Notes: generated by a model not told the origin, from the sequence alone. A stretch of DNA of 64,000 nt from Paralimibaculum aggregatum (GCF_030270585.1 NZ_BSYI01000001.1:186001-250000); one strand, 5' to 3'. Shown: positions 36,512 through 46,744, counted from the first letter of the stretch. Numbers and translations: made by a program.

Positions 36512-37646
36512 GCGCCAGCATTCCGGTCGGCCAGCCGTCGCGCCGACGCCACTGGGCGGCCGGTGGGCTGAGTGATCGCTGATGTGGCAGCACTGACCGG
36601 GACATGGCGCATGACCTCACGGGCCTGTGAATCCACCGCCATCGACCGGGTGACCTACACGCCCGGGCTCGGCCCGATCGGATACATAGCCTTTGGAACC
36701 GGCCGGCGGGTTAAGGCCACCGTACTCCGGCGCGAATGCCCGGCGGCGCGGCCCTGCCCCTGGAGCCCGGCGGAGAAGCCGGCGTTCAACACGCCAAGCT
36801 GGCCCAAGTCGCCGCCGCGCTTCTCTAGGCCGACAGCGAGGCAGAGGGGACCGGCAGCGCCAGCAAGCGCCGTCTTGCCGCGCGCGGCGGCACGGGGGCG
36901 ACAGAACTCGTGCTGCTCCGCCGCAGCACCGATCCGAACTCCCTCTCGCGTCGGAGCGGAGCGGCGCAGATCTCGGCGCCCAGAGCCTTGACCGATCCGC
37001 TTACCGCCGGGGCGGATCCGGAACTCGGCTCAGGGAAGGATCCCAACGCGCCGCTCCAGCCCGCGGCGCTCGGAGGCATGGCTGAAGCTCTCGCCGTGCT
37101 GCTCGAAGCCGGTACCGATGAGAACGCGCACAACCGGACCTTCGCGGTCGCAGCACCCGGCTGCGAGGAGGGACTGTCGGGCAGCACCAGGTTGTTGCGC
37201 GCAGCCTGTGCGGTGCCCTTCGCGGTGTCGCCGGTCTCCACAGGGCAGTGGCCGACGCCGATCCCGCGGCGGGCCGGTACGTCGCCATCCCCCGCACCAT
37301 CCGCCACAGCCTCGTTGCGAGGACAGTTCAGGGCGGGCCGACGCGGCGGAACATCCCCGGCCGCGCTGAAGCTGCGCCGCAGCGTTCCGCAGTTCTCTGG
37401 CGATGCAGGCGCAGGGCGGCGCCGGGATGACGCAGCACTCGCCCGCCGACTTGCCAACCCGCGCCATCGCGCCCGGCAGCCCGATGGCTCACCGCCTTCG
37501 GCCCGATGCGGCGACCGGCACCACGCCGGTCGCCTGCCTGCAAACCCCGAGCGCCCGCCGCCCCGAGGGGGGCCCGGCGCTTTGCCGCTGCGGCGAATCG
37601 TGCGAGCCTGATCTTCCCCTAGGGCAATTTCAGGAGACGTCTTGCC
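36512..37646. other. Gene-poor 1.1-kb stretch after yejF
   Basis: Composition is GC-rich, but frames show Arg/Pro/Ser-rich noise on both strands rather than protein-like sequence, except for the ankyrin-like remnant at about 36889-37155. I see no RNA gene. It looks like decayed accessory DNA. Confidence 0.5.
36889..37155 (+). pseudogene. Ankyrin-repeat gene remnant
   Basis: One frame reads ATELVLLRRSTDPN, then TDPLTAGADPELGSGKDPNA, then PLQPAALGGMAEALAVLLEAGTDENAHN. These align by eye to the ankyrin pattern (G.TPLH.AA..G..E.v..LL..GADPN), as two to three partial, eroded repeats. No convincing start lies upstream, and the frame downstream turns into Arg/Pro-rich noise. It is therefore probably a fossil of a larger ankyrin protein. 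Confidence 0.4.
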
Positions 37647-38597
37647 ATGAGCTTCCCCGCGCAGCGCGACGGCGTGATCCATCTCACCGAGGGCGGCACC
37701 GAGACCGAGATCATGTACAAGTTCGGCCACGAGTTGCCGGAGTTCGCCGCCTTCCCGCTGCTCGACAAGCCGGACGCCGCGGCGGCGCTGCGCGGCATGT
37801 ACCAGCGCTATCTCGATGTCTGCGCGCGGCACGGGCTGGCGGCGCTGATGGCCGGGCTCGACTATCGCCTGAGCCCGGACTGGGGCGCCAGGCTCGGCTA
37901 CTCCCCCGAAGGGCTGGCCGAAATGCAGGCGCGTTGCATCGCCTTCCTGCGCGAGGTCGCGGCGCCTTATGCCGGGCAGATCCCGGAGATCCGCATTGCC
38001 GGCGGCCTCGGCCCGCGGGGCGATGCCTATGGCACCGGCGGCGGCATCACCGAAGCGGAGGCGGAGGACTACCACGCCTGGCAGCTCGGCGAGCTCGCGA
38101 GGCTCGGGGTCGACATCGTCTGGGCCGCCACCTTCAACAACGTGCCCGAAGCGGTGGGGGTGGCGCGGGCCGCCCACCGGCTCGGCCTGCCGCTCACCAT
38201 CTCCTTCACCCTGACCGGCGAGCATCGCCTGCGCTCCGGCGCCTCGCTGAAGGAGGCGGTGGAGGAGACCGACCGGCTGGCCGGGGAGGCGGCGCCGGCC
38301 TTCTACGGCATCAATTGCTCGCATCCGCTGGAGTTCGCGCCCGCCATCGAGCCGGGCGACTGGTTCGCCCGGGTGCGCTCGCTGCGCCCCAACGCGGCGA
38401 AGATGGACAAGGTGGCGCTCTGCAAGATCGGCCATCTCGAGGAGGGCGACCCGGTGGAGCTCGGCCAGATGATGGGAGACCTGGCCCGCCGGCACCCGCA
38501 TCTCGACGTCTTCGGCGGCTGCTGCGGCTCCTGGGAGTCCCATCTCGAGGAGATCGCCCGCAACCTGCGCGCCGCCCGCGCGCCGGCCCCCGCCTGA
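37647..38597 (+). CDS. Homocysteine S-methyltransferase family protein
   Basis: A 316-residue zinc-dependent methyltransferase barrel: VIHLTEGGTETEIMYKFG at the N-terminus, NCSHPLEFAPA (first zinc cysteine) and VFGGCCGSW (the paired zinc cysteines). Family members move a methyl group from S-methylmethionine, betaine or related donors to homocysteine. The N-terminal motif (GGTETE, instead of the usual DGG) and its lone position leave the donor unknown. AGGAG lies about 11 nt before the ATG. Confidence 0.85.
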   Translation: MSFPAQRDGVIHLTEGGTETEIMYKFGHELPEFAAFPLLDKPDAAAALRGMYQRYLDVCARHGLAALMAGLDYRLSPDWGARLGYSPEGLAEMQARCIAFLREVAAPYAGQIPEIRIAGGLGPRGDAYGTGGGITEAEAEDYHAWQLGELARLGVDIVWAATFNNVPEAVGVARAAHRLGLPLTISFTLTGEHRLRSGASLKEAVEETDRLAGEAAPAFYGINCSHPLEFAPAIEPGDWFARVRSLRPNAAKMDKVALCKIGHLEEGDPVELGQMMGDLARRHPHLDVFGGCCGSWESHLEEIARNLRAARAPAPA

Positions 38598-38635
38598 CCG
38601 GGAGGGGGCCGCCCCCTCCCCTGCCCCGCAAGCTC

Positions 38636-39934
38636 TCAGGCGGCACGGCGCCGGGCCATCGCCCCGACCGCCAGTTCCGCGGCCAGCACCACCATCAGCG
38701 AGAGCCCGATTAACGGGAACCCGACCCCCGCCGCCAGCGCGATCCCCAGCACCACTCTCGGCGCAGCACCATTCGCCGGCAGCGGCGGCGCGCCCGGCCC
38801 GCCCTTCGGCCGGCGCTTCCACCACATCGCCGCCGCCGGGACCGCCATCGCCGCGAAGGCGAGGCAGGCCGCCAGCAGCACGAGCTGGTTCGCCGGCCCG
38901 AACTCCTGGCCCATATGCACGCTGATCCCCCATTCCGCGGCGCGTCCCAGCGCCCCGAGATCGGCGAGCGACATGTCGAACAGCACCGGGCCGGCATACC
39001 GGTCGAGATGGATCACCCGCTCATGGGTGATGTCGTCGGGATGGACCGAGGCGGTGTAGACCCCCTCCGGCCCCAGCGGCACGGCGAGCGCATGGCCCGA
39101 ATGGATGCCCAGCGCCTCGACCCTCGCCGCCACCGCATCGAGCCCGGCCGGCACGCCCTCCGCGGCCTGCGACACCGGCATCGGCCAGTGCTCGAGAATC
39201 CGGGGCGCGCGGCCCAGCGCCTCCCCCGTCGGCACGGTGGAGACCGGGTCGTTCTCCCGGCAGCCCTCCGGCATCCCCAGCCCCTTCACTATCAGGAGCA
39301 GCAGCACGCCGGCGGTGTTGATCCCGGTCACCGCTCGGAGGTCGCGCCAGACGCCGCGGCCGGTGCGCCGGCACAGGCGGAACACCCCCACCGCGCGCCC
39401 GCGCGGCCACCAGAGATGGATCCCGCTCGCCGTCAGCAGCACGGCCCAGCCGGCCACCGCCTCGATGATCCGATTGCCCCAACAGCCGACATGGTCGAGG
39501 CTGTGCAGCTTGCGCACCGCCCTCATCAGCGGCGAGCCGGAGAAGCCGGCATCCCAGTCGCTGCCGAGCACCGCGCCGGTGTGGGGGTTCACTTGGACGA
39601 CGTCCCTCTCCCCGGTCTCGCGGGTGACCTGCACCTGCGCCGAGCGGTCCGGCGCGGCCGGGGGCTGCCAGGCCCGCAGCGTGCCGGGATGCGCCGCCAG
39701 AGCGGCGGCGACCTGCGGCGAGGAGGCGGGCCGCGCGACCGCCTCCACCGCGACTGTCCGCAGGTCGCCATGGAAGGCATCGCTGATCTCGTCCCTTATG
39801 AGATGGAGCGCGCCGGTCAACGCGATCAGCACCATGAAGGGCAGGACGATCAGCCCCGAATAGAAGTGCCAGCACCAGACGGCGCGGTAGAGCGCGGAGG
39901 TCCCGGCCTCGCGCGGTTGCGCGGTATCGGTCGT
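38636..39934 (-). CDS. PepSY-domain membrane protein, 5' end uncertain
   Basis: A PepSY-associated TM protein of about 430 residues. The first helix is YRAVWCWHFYSGLIVLPFMVLIALTGALHL, followed by a PepSY periplasmic domain, HSLDHVGCWGNRIIEAVAGWAVLLTASGIHLWWPRG, further helices and a second PepSY-like region (HVGMGQEFGP-type HMGQEF). Such proteins often reduce or handle iron or copper near TonB receptors. No ATG, GTG or TTG occurs in frame from the first helix up to about 40034. The natural-looking start, TDTAQPREAG..., is preceded by ACG at 39934 where an ATG would be expected. It may be silenced, frameshifted, or use ACG. Confidence 0.75.
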   Translation of the reverse strand, partial: TTDTAQPREAGTSALYRAVWCWHFYSGLIVLPFMVLIALTGALHLIRDEISDAFHGDLRTVAVEAVARPASSPQVAAALAAHPGTLRAWQPPAAPDRSAQVQVTRETGERDVVQVNPHTGAVLGSDWDAGFSGSPLMRAVRKLHSLDHVGCWGNRIIEAVAGWAVLLTASGIHLWWPRGRAVGVFRLCRRTGRGVWRDLRAVTGINTAGVLLLLIVKGLGMPEGCRENDPVSTVPTGEALGRAPRILEHWPMPVSQAAEGVPAGLDAVAARVEALGIHSGHALAVPLGPEGVYTASVHPDDITHERVIHLDRYAGPVLFDMSLADLGALGRAAEWGISVHMGQEFGPANQLVLLAACLAFAAMAVPAAAMWWKRRPKGGPGAPPLPANGAAPRVVLGIALAAGVGFPLIGLSLMVVLAAELAVGAMARRRAA

Positions 39935-39939
39935 TGCAC

Positions 39940-40308
39940 GTGTTCGATGTCGGAAGGCGCCGCCGCCCGCCGATCGGGCACGGCTCCGAGGGTGTTCCGG
40001 TCCGTCAGGGGGCGGTGCGGCGGGCCGCGGGCAAGAAAGCCCGCAGGGGTCCGGTGCGGCGGCGCCAGCCGGCGGGTGCCCGGCGCGGCAGGCCGCGGCA
40101 GCGGCGGGGGTGGGAGCGCGGTGTCGGCCAGTCCCGGCAGCCCCGGCCCGAACCCGAACCACGCGCAGGGCGCAGTCGCTTGATCGGTCTCCCCGGCAGC
40201 CCCAGGCGGCGCCTCGCCGGGCAGGTCGAGCCCCAGCGCCGAGGCTGGCAGGAAGACGATCCCGAAGCCGGCGCAGATCGCGACATGGCCTCCCGCGCCG
40301 GCGCAGCA
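39940..40308 (-). pseudogene. DUF2946-like fragment
   Basis: A minus-strand frame reads HVAICAGFGIVFLPASALGL ... CAWFGFGPGLPGL ... PPLPRPAAPGTRRLAPPHR ... ARGPP. This resembles the small DUF2946 proteins, with their IC-G-G strand, PC-F motif and proline-rich RAPP tail, that often precede PepSY or TonB genes. The usual N-terminal signal helix is missing, and the frame runs back into the mmcB promoter. It is probably a truncated relic and the assignment is tentative. Confidence 0.35.
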
Positions 40309-40312
40309 GGGC

Positions 40313-40341
40313 TTGACGTTCCCGGTCCGTTCCGGAACAGT
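40313..40341 (+). promoter_or_regulatory. SOS (LexA) box in the mmcB promoter
   Basis: GTTC (40318-40321), 7 bp, GTTC (40329-40332) is an exact alphaproteobacterial LexA site (GTTC-N7-GTTC). It sits within the 17-bp spacer between a -35 TTGACG (40313-40318) and a weak -10 AACAGT (40336-40341), 17 bp before the mmcB ATG. The direct consequence is repression until DNA damage. Confidence 0.75.
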
Positions 40342-40348
40342 CGAGCCG

Positions 40349-40810
40349 ATGCCATATCCGAGCCATACCGAACCCATACCCGATCCATGTCCCCAGCCCG
40401 GCGTATTGCTGGCCCGCGGGGTATGCCGCGCGTTGGCCGACCGGGGGCTCGCGCCGCTCACCGAGGTGACCGTGCCGGACGGGTTGCGCATGGATGTCTG
40501 CGCTCTGGCGGGCGACGGCATGATCTGGTGCGTCGAGGTGAAGTCGAGCCGCGCGGATTTCCTGTCGGACCGGAAATGGGAGGGCTACCGCGCCTGGTGC
40601 GACCGGCTGTTCTTCGCGGTGCCGGAAGGGTTTCCCCAGGAGATCCTGCCCGCGGATGCCGGGCTGATGCGGGCCGACCAGTTCGACGCTGCGATCCTGC
40701 GCGAGGCACCGGAGCACCGCCTCGCCCCCGCCCGGCGCAAGGCACTGACGCTCCGCCTCGCCCGCCTCGCCGCCAGCCGCCTGTTGCAGGCGCAGCAATC
40801 GCTCTGCTGA
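40349..40810 (+). CDS. mmcB: MmcB-family DNA repair protein
   Basis: A 153-residue protein with a PD-(D/E)XK-like core: LAPLTEVTVPDGLRMDVCAL, then IWCVEVKSSRADFLSDRKWEGYRAWCDRLFFAV (the ExK motif in EVKSS). This is the MmcB/COG5321 family, induced by mitomycin C in Caulobacter. The ATG at 40349 is preferred because frames starting at 40313 would begin inside the promoter. There is little room for a ribosome-binding site, so the message may be nearly leaderless. The SOS box upstream supports the role. Confidence 0.85.
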   Translation: MPYPSHTEPIPDPCPQPGVLLARGVCRALADRGLAPLTEVTVPDGLRMDVCALAGDGMIWCVEVKSSRADFLSDRKWEGYRAWCDRLFFAVPEGFPQEILPADAGLMRADQFDAAILREAPEHRLAPARRKALTLRLARLAASRLLQAQQSLC

Positions 40811-41403
40811 TCGCGTCCGCCGGTCTCCGCACCGCCCGCCGGCGTGTGGCCCGCGCTGCCGAGCAGAACGATCCGGCTGCCGGGCCGGGGCACGAGCGGC
40901 CCCGGCCGGCCGGGACGAACGCCGCCGGCCAGTCGGCTTGCACCGAGGCTGCGGCGGGGGCCTGACCCTGCGGTGGTCGCGGCACCCTTGTTCCGCCACG
41001 ATCTGCGCCTCTCGCCGCGGATGGGCGCCGGAACGCCCCACCTGACCGTTCCTCCCGGGATGAGCTAGGGTCGATGCAGTCCGTCCCTGCGCCGACGGCG
41101 GCGATCCCGCAACCCGCCTTGCCCGCCACGACCCCGCAGCCAACGCCGGAACGAATGTTACCGTACAACCTCGACGGATGAAGCGAATCACCGTGCGAAA
41201 ACCTCACCGAACGGACCGGGCGCGCCATCGGCCCGGATCGCCGGCGCCGCTCCGACGAAGGCTCCGATAGTGTCCCGGAGAGGCAAGCTCCGGCATCACG
41301 CTGCCGAACGAGCTTGCGCCGGGCCGAGCGGTGCCGACCGAGCGCGGCATTCCCAAGCCGCCGGTTCTCCATCTCGGGCATCATCAGTCGGCCAGCTTAG
41401 GAG
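40811..41403. other. Stretch without a recognised gene
   Basis: Six hundred bases between mmcB and a transposase relic. Frames are Arg/Pro/Ala-rich noise. The right part may hold the decayed left end of the IS256-family element, but I could not identify its terminal repeat. Confidence 0.4.
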
Positions 41404-42482
41404 GTGGCGAAGGGAACCCCTGCACCGGCACGATGGGTCGAGGGCTGCCCGACCTACCAGAACGGCGACTACGTCCGAAGTCTGGCCACCCGGCGCGGCA
41501 CACCGAAGCTGCGCCAGGCCTCGTGCATTCCCGCCTTCCTCGAGCCGCGCCGCACCTTGGAGAAGGCGCTCGTCGCGGTCATCCAGGAGGCGTGAATTGG
41601 TGGGGTCTCGACCCGGCGTATTGACGAGCTCGTCCAGGCCATGGGGCTCTCCGGCATCTCGAAGAGCACGGTGTCAAAGCTCTGCAAGGACATCGGCGAG
41701 AGTGTGAGCGAGTTCCTGAACCGTCCGCACACCAGCGCCTGGCCCCATGTCCGGCTCGACGCCCCGTATCTCAAAATGCGCCAAGGCGGACGCATCGGTT
41801 CGATTGCCACCATATTCGCGGTCGTGGTGAACTCCAACGGCAAGCGCGAGCGCATCGGGCTCGGCACCTGCCCCTCGGAAGAGGAGACCTTCTGTACGGA
41901 GTTCCTAAGCGGCTGAATGCATGCGGACTATCCGGCACAGGGCTCATCGTCTCCGACGCGCACACAGGCCTCAAGGCCGCCATCGGATGCGCCTTCGAGG
42001 CGGCATGGCAAAGATGCCACGTGCACTGGATGAGGAACGCGCTCGCGCAGGTCCCGCGGGGCCAGCACAGCGTCGTCGCGACGGCCATCCGCCAGGCCAT
42101 CAGCCAGCCCGCCAGCGGCCGGGCCGGCACCACCTGGCGCCACACCGCCGACCAGATCCACGCGCGTTGGACGAAGCTCGCCGCGATCATGGACGAGAGC
42201 AAGCACGGCGTGCTGTCTTGGATGGCCTTCCCCGCTCAGCACCGCACGAAGTTGCACAGCACCACCCCGATCGAGCGCCTCGACAAGGAGGTTGAGCGCC
42301 GCGCCGACGTCGTCGGGATCTTACCAGACGAGGCCTCGATCACGCGCCTCATAGGAGCCTTGCTCTTCGAACAGAACGACGAGTGGGCAACCCGGCGCCG
42401 CTACATGCAGGTCGAGGCCTTCTCGAAAGTTGATGCCGCTGAGCCCGATCTTTTTCTCGGCACAACCATGGAAGCCGCCTGA
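41404..42482 (+). pseudogene. IS256-family (Mutator) transposase remnant
   Basis: The frame reads PKLRQASCIPAFLEPRRTLEKALVAVIQEA, then an in-frame TGA (41593-41595) exactly where relatives have a Trp codon, then IGGVSTRRIDELVQAMG and GISKSTVSKLCKDIGE. Near 41905 the frame shifts by one base (TEFL to KRLNACGLSG), continuing VSDAHTGLKAAI, WQRCHVHWMRNALA, HSTTPIERLDKEVERRADVVGI, ITRLIGALLFEQNDEWATRRRYM. The DDE triad is still readable, but the protein lacks its N-terminal 60 or so residues and has a stop plus a frameshift, so it is dead. Confidence 0.85.
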
Positions 42483-44263
42483 TCGTGACCTGAGGCCATC
42501 GCGCAAAGTCCACCTACCTGACGGACGTGACCGCGCAGAGTACGGTCCTGCCGCGCCGATACAGCGGTGATCTTCGAACTCACCGCGCCGCCTCCGGCCC
42601 GGCTCGAGGCGGCGGCGCCGGGCCATCCTCGCCATGATGGTCTCCGGATCGGTGAGGCAGACCGTCTTCCGTTTCGAGCGCGTCCTCGTCCGCCATCATT
42701 GACCTGGACCATCTCCCCGAAGATCCACTCGGCGAGGTGCCGCCATGCCCCCCCCCGTCCCTGGCGATGCCGGCGACGACGCGGGCCTTCATGCAGCGCG
42801 CGATGGCCCGTTTGATACGCTCTGCACGCCAGCGTTGGCGGATGGGCGCCAGGGATGGACGGTCCGGCAGGCCGAGACCTGCGAGCCGGCGGATCGCGGG
42901 ATCGGCCTGCGTCGCGCGCGCGCCTCGCCGGCTCCGGACGATGCCCGACAAACGCCCGTCGACATCGGCCGGACCTCGGCCACGGAATCAATGATAGGCC
43001 GGCCAGAACCTCATGCGTGGAGCTTCGCAACCTCCTCATGCCGCAAGCCGTGATCGAGGCTCGAGTCGACTCGTGGCAGCACATGCCAGCACAATTCAGC
43101 GGGGACACGATGGCACAGTGAGCCGCAAACGATGGCCTCCAGCCGCTTCCCACCCCGCCGCTTCAGCACCCGCGATCCCCCCAAGATCTCCCGATCATCG
43201 AGGCGGATCAGCAACGCGCGTCCCCTTCAACAGCCACCGCGTGCTCTGGAGGCGGCACGCGTTCTCATATGTCCTCCATGGCTGGCATGTCGTCATCGCA
43301 GCAGCGATCCGCCACGCCGTTGCCCGTGCAACGGTTGATAGGCCTGCGCCGGGCCCTCGCGTCTCCTCGGCAATGCGCAGCGTCTCGCCTGATGACCAGT
43401 ATCGCCGATCACCTCTGCGCGTGAACCTCCCTCCGATCTGGTCGTGGCCCGGGGGTGTCCCCAGCCTCCCGTGGACCGGGATTCCGATCGACGCGAGACT
43501 GCGGCAGATGGCAAGACGGGTGAAGCTGCCGATCTGGACTGCGCGCGGCGCGGGTCGGGAACTGCCGGTTTGCCTCGACCGTTGGGGATGGGTTCAGCGT
43601 CTCGCCGAGTGCCGTCGGTGTCGGCTTGCTTCGGACAATGCTCCGAAGCCTCTTGTCCGCCATGCGCCCAGCCACGGTGTGGCGGGCCATGCCGGCCCAC
43701 CCCCGGTGCATCTGGCGCCCCCGGCAGGTCGCGGGCCTTGACGTCTGCGCCGAGAGCTCCCGAAGCGGAACGCCTCGCCCCATCTTGCACCTGAAGTTCC
43801 CGACGCCGGCTTCACACGTGATCGTGACAGGTGGACCGAATGACCGCCCGGATCGCGGGCCGGTTAGTTGAATGCGCCGCTTCGTGGCCGCGGACGGGGT
43901 GCGCTGCCCATGTCGATCTCGCGAGAGCCCTGATCCGGGACGTTCGCAGAGACTCCCTCGGGGTAGGATGCCGCCGGCAGATCCGCTGCGGTCGCCTCGC
44001 GACCGGCGCGCGGCGGTCGGCGGGTTGATCCTGCACACGCCTCGCTCCCGTCGCCAGCGCTCGGTTGCCGGATCTCCGGCGAAGCCCTGCCCGACACCCG
44101 GGCGCCTCGGATCGTGGCCCGTGCCGGCGCTCCCGGCAACCCGAACCCCCCGCCCGGGTCGCCCCACCGAAGGCTTGTTGCCGGCCGGAAAGGGTGGGCG
44201 CTACAGTCCGGCGGTCGTTCCACACGCGCCGTCATGGCCAGCGTTCACCGAAGCGGAGATCCC
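42483..44263. other. 1.8-kb gene-poor region
   Basis: Between the transposase relic and the decarboxylase gene I find no convincing gene in six frames; open frames are low-complexity Arg/Pro/Gly/Ala noise on both strands. The first 50 bases probably contain the element's right end. The rest looks like decayed accessory sequence. Confidence 0.5.
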
Positions 44264-45232
<969 letters not shown>

Positions 45233-46173
45233 GGCGCGCCGGCCCTGACCGTCGGGTTCCGATCGACGCAGGCCCGGTCGCCAGGCAGCCGATCCGGGCG
45301 AACCGGCCCGACCGCTCGCCGATCCCGGTGATGACGGCCCCTAGGCATGGAGCGGGGCGCCGCCGCGCATCTCGCACCCGGACAGCGCGACCATTGGCAC
45401 CCGTTCCCTGGCGCATTGCCTCGCCCCGCGCGCCCGGAATTGGCGCGGCCACATGAACGCGGCCGGCGGAGCCGGTCTGCGACGGCGGCGGGGTGCCATG
45501 CCGACCGGCTGGATCAAGGTTTGAGGCGTCGAAAGGTCCGGCATCCGTTGTCGATACGATGGAACGCCAGAGCCATCGCCCGGCACGATGCACATCGGCA
45601 GCAGCACCCCTGTGTGCGATCCCGGCCTGCCGATGCGCCCATCGCCTCGAGGCTGCTCTCGCGCCCCGACCGGCCGACCGACGCGCCGGATGCACCGGCC
45701 AGATGGTGGCCCCGAGCCCGGCGCTCGGAGAGAGGCGCCCGCTCCGCCGCGCGACTATGCCGGGCCAGTCCGGCGGCCGCACGATCTATGCGATGAAGCG
45801 CAGGAACCCGGTCCGGCCGGGCGCCGAATCGCCTGGGGGCATGGCCGTTGCCAACACCCGGACGCCGACGATTCTGGCCGACAGGACTGAACGCCACCTC
45901 GTTCAAGGCATCGACGCAGCTCCCGGCTCGGGGCATCTGCAGACCGGCGCGCAGGTCGTTTCCCCCCTCGCCGTCACGGGAATCGCCCGGAGGATGTCAG
46001 GGCAGGACGCGCGGGAAGGTCCGGTCGGCCCCGAACCCGCGCCGAGGGTATCGCACCATCCCGTACCCGAACGGATGGCCGCGCCCGCATCTGCGCAGCC
46101 GGGGCCGGGATCGGCACGGAGCCGCACGCGCCGCGAGGGCGCGGGTTCCATCCGATCCGTGCTGGCTGGTGGG
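45233..46173. other. Gene-poor region left of the tRNA-His insert
   Basis: About 940 bases of GC-rich DNA with no recognisable gene. It ends abruptly at the displaced tRNA-His 3' half and the change to AT-rich DNA. Confidence 0.5.
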
Positions 46174-46224
46174 TGGTACCGCCTCCCCGGCTTGAACGGG
46201 GGACCTCTAGATCCACAAGTCTAG
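46174..46224 (-). repeat. Displaced tRNA-His 3' half (attachment-site remnant)
   Basis: Read on the minus strand, this is an anticodon arm (CTAGA, 8-nt loop with GTG, TCTAG), variable loop AGGTC, a T-arm (CCCCG/CGGGG around TTCAAGC), the acceptor strand AGGCGGT, A73 and CCA. It matches the intact tRNA-His at 47414-47464 exactly in the acceptor/CCA and the anticodon/variable region, apart from one inserted base. It has a different but still paired T-stem. No 5' half exists next to it. Confidence 0.8.
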
Positions 46225-46366
46225 GATTCCTCAATAGGAACAATAAGTTATCGGAAATGAGAAAGACCTTTAGATCAATACTCTAGTGCTATCGCATGCA
46301 TAAGCCCTTGAAAACGTGAGATTAAATTTTTCAGTCTCCAATGCACGAGATTTGGGAGTCTGGAAA

Positions 46367-46374
46367 GAGACTAG
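46367..46374. repeat. GAGACTAG motif, left copy
   Basis: The 8-mer GAGACTAG recurs at the other end of the insert (47361-47368, with GAGACTA also at 47350-47356). It lies 150 bp inside the left boundary, next to partly complementary AGTCTCC (46333-46339). Possible integrase/excisionase arm site; this rests on word repetition only. Confidence 0.3.
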
Positions 46375-46384
46375 AATGAGAGAT

Positions 46385-46405
46385 TTACCCACAGACTTAT
46401 CCACA
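46385..46405 (+). promoter_or_regulatory. Two DnaA-box-like sites
   Basis: TTACCCACA (46385-46393) and TTATCCACA (46397-46405) lie in direct orientation, 12 bp apart. The second is a perfect E. coli-type DnaA box; the first differs at one position. Paired boxes in an AT-rich leader suggest a replication origin of the inserted element, or DnaA-controlled transcription. Confidence 0.5.
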
Positions 46406-46446
46406 AGACATTCTATGTTTGTTCTGGTACTTTATGTAGATTATGA

Positions 46447-46490
46447 GCCTTGCGACCTGAACCCTGGCCACTCGCAAGGCGGCTAGGGTT
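46447..46490 (+). promoter_or_regulatory. Two overlapping, mutually exclusive hairpins
   Basis: Stem A pairs GCCTTGCGA (46447-46455) with TCGCAAGGC (46472-46480) perfectly. Stem B pairs AACCCTGGCC (46460-46469) with GGCTAGGGTT (46481-46490), 10 bp with one G-T pair. The 5' arm of B lies in the loop of A and the 3' arm of A in the loop of B, with no base between the two 3' arms, so both cannot form fully together. The block ends 23 bp before the first gene of the insert and is followed by a T-rich run. Confidence 0.65.
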
Positions 46491-46513
46491 TTGGTTTGCT
46501 TAATTGATGGACT

Positions 46514-46744
46514 ATGAATGAAAGTGAACTTAATAGATACCTGCAATACCTGCATCGAGAAGATTTCCCGGAATTACTAGATGATGAATTACCAGATCAT
46601 TTTGATGAATGGGTATCCCTTAAAGAATTTTCTCACTTGAGGACTATAGCGCGCGAATATGCTCGCAATCATAACTATGCGGTTGGCGAGGCAGATCAAG
46701 CTGTATTGGATTATTGGAAAAATAACTTTGGATCAATCGTATGA
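46514..46744 (+). CDS. Small acidic protein of the insert, unknown
   Basis: A 76-residue protein (MNESELNRYLQYLHREDFPE...) rich in Asp/Glu, Leu and aromatic residues, helical, with no known motif. Codon use is AT-rich, unlike the chromosome. The stop overlaps the next ATG (ATGA), so it is translationally coupled to the YopX-like gene. The hairpin block lies just upstream. Function unknown. Confidence 0.65.
   Translation: MNESELNRYLQYLHREDFPELLDDELPDHFDEWVSLKEFSHLRTIAREYARNHNYAVGEADQAVLDYWKNNFGSIV

Noticed and set aside
38636-41191. Reading the PepSY frame as one 851-residue protein
   Set aside because: The upstream 420 residues are Arg/Pro/Ala-rich, run antisense to mmcB and its SOS promoter, and do not resemble protein.
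41593-41907. Programmed stop read-through or frameshifting in the IS256-family transposase
   Set aside because: This family is normally expressed from one frame; a stop at a Trp codon plus a shift and a missing N-terminus indicates decay.
46174-46224. A second functional tRNA-His
   Set aside because: No 5' half (acceptor and D-arm) lies beside it, and the anticodon loop has eight bases.
46447-46490. A classical H-type pseudoknot
   Set aside because: The linker that must cross the 9-bp first stem has zero bases, so both stems cannot form fully; mutually exclusive hairpins fit better.
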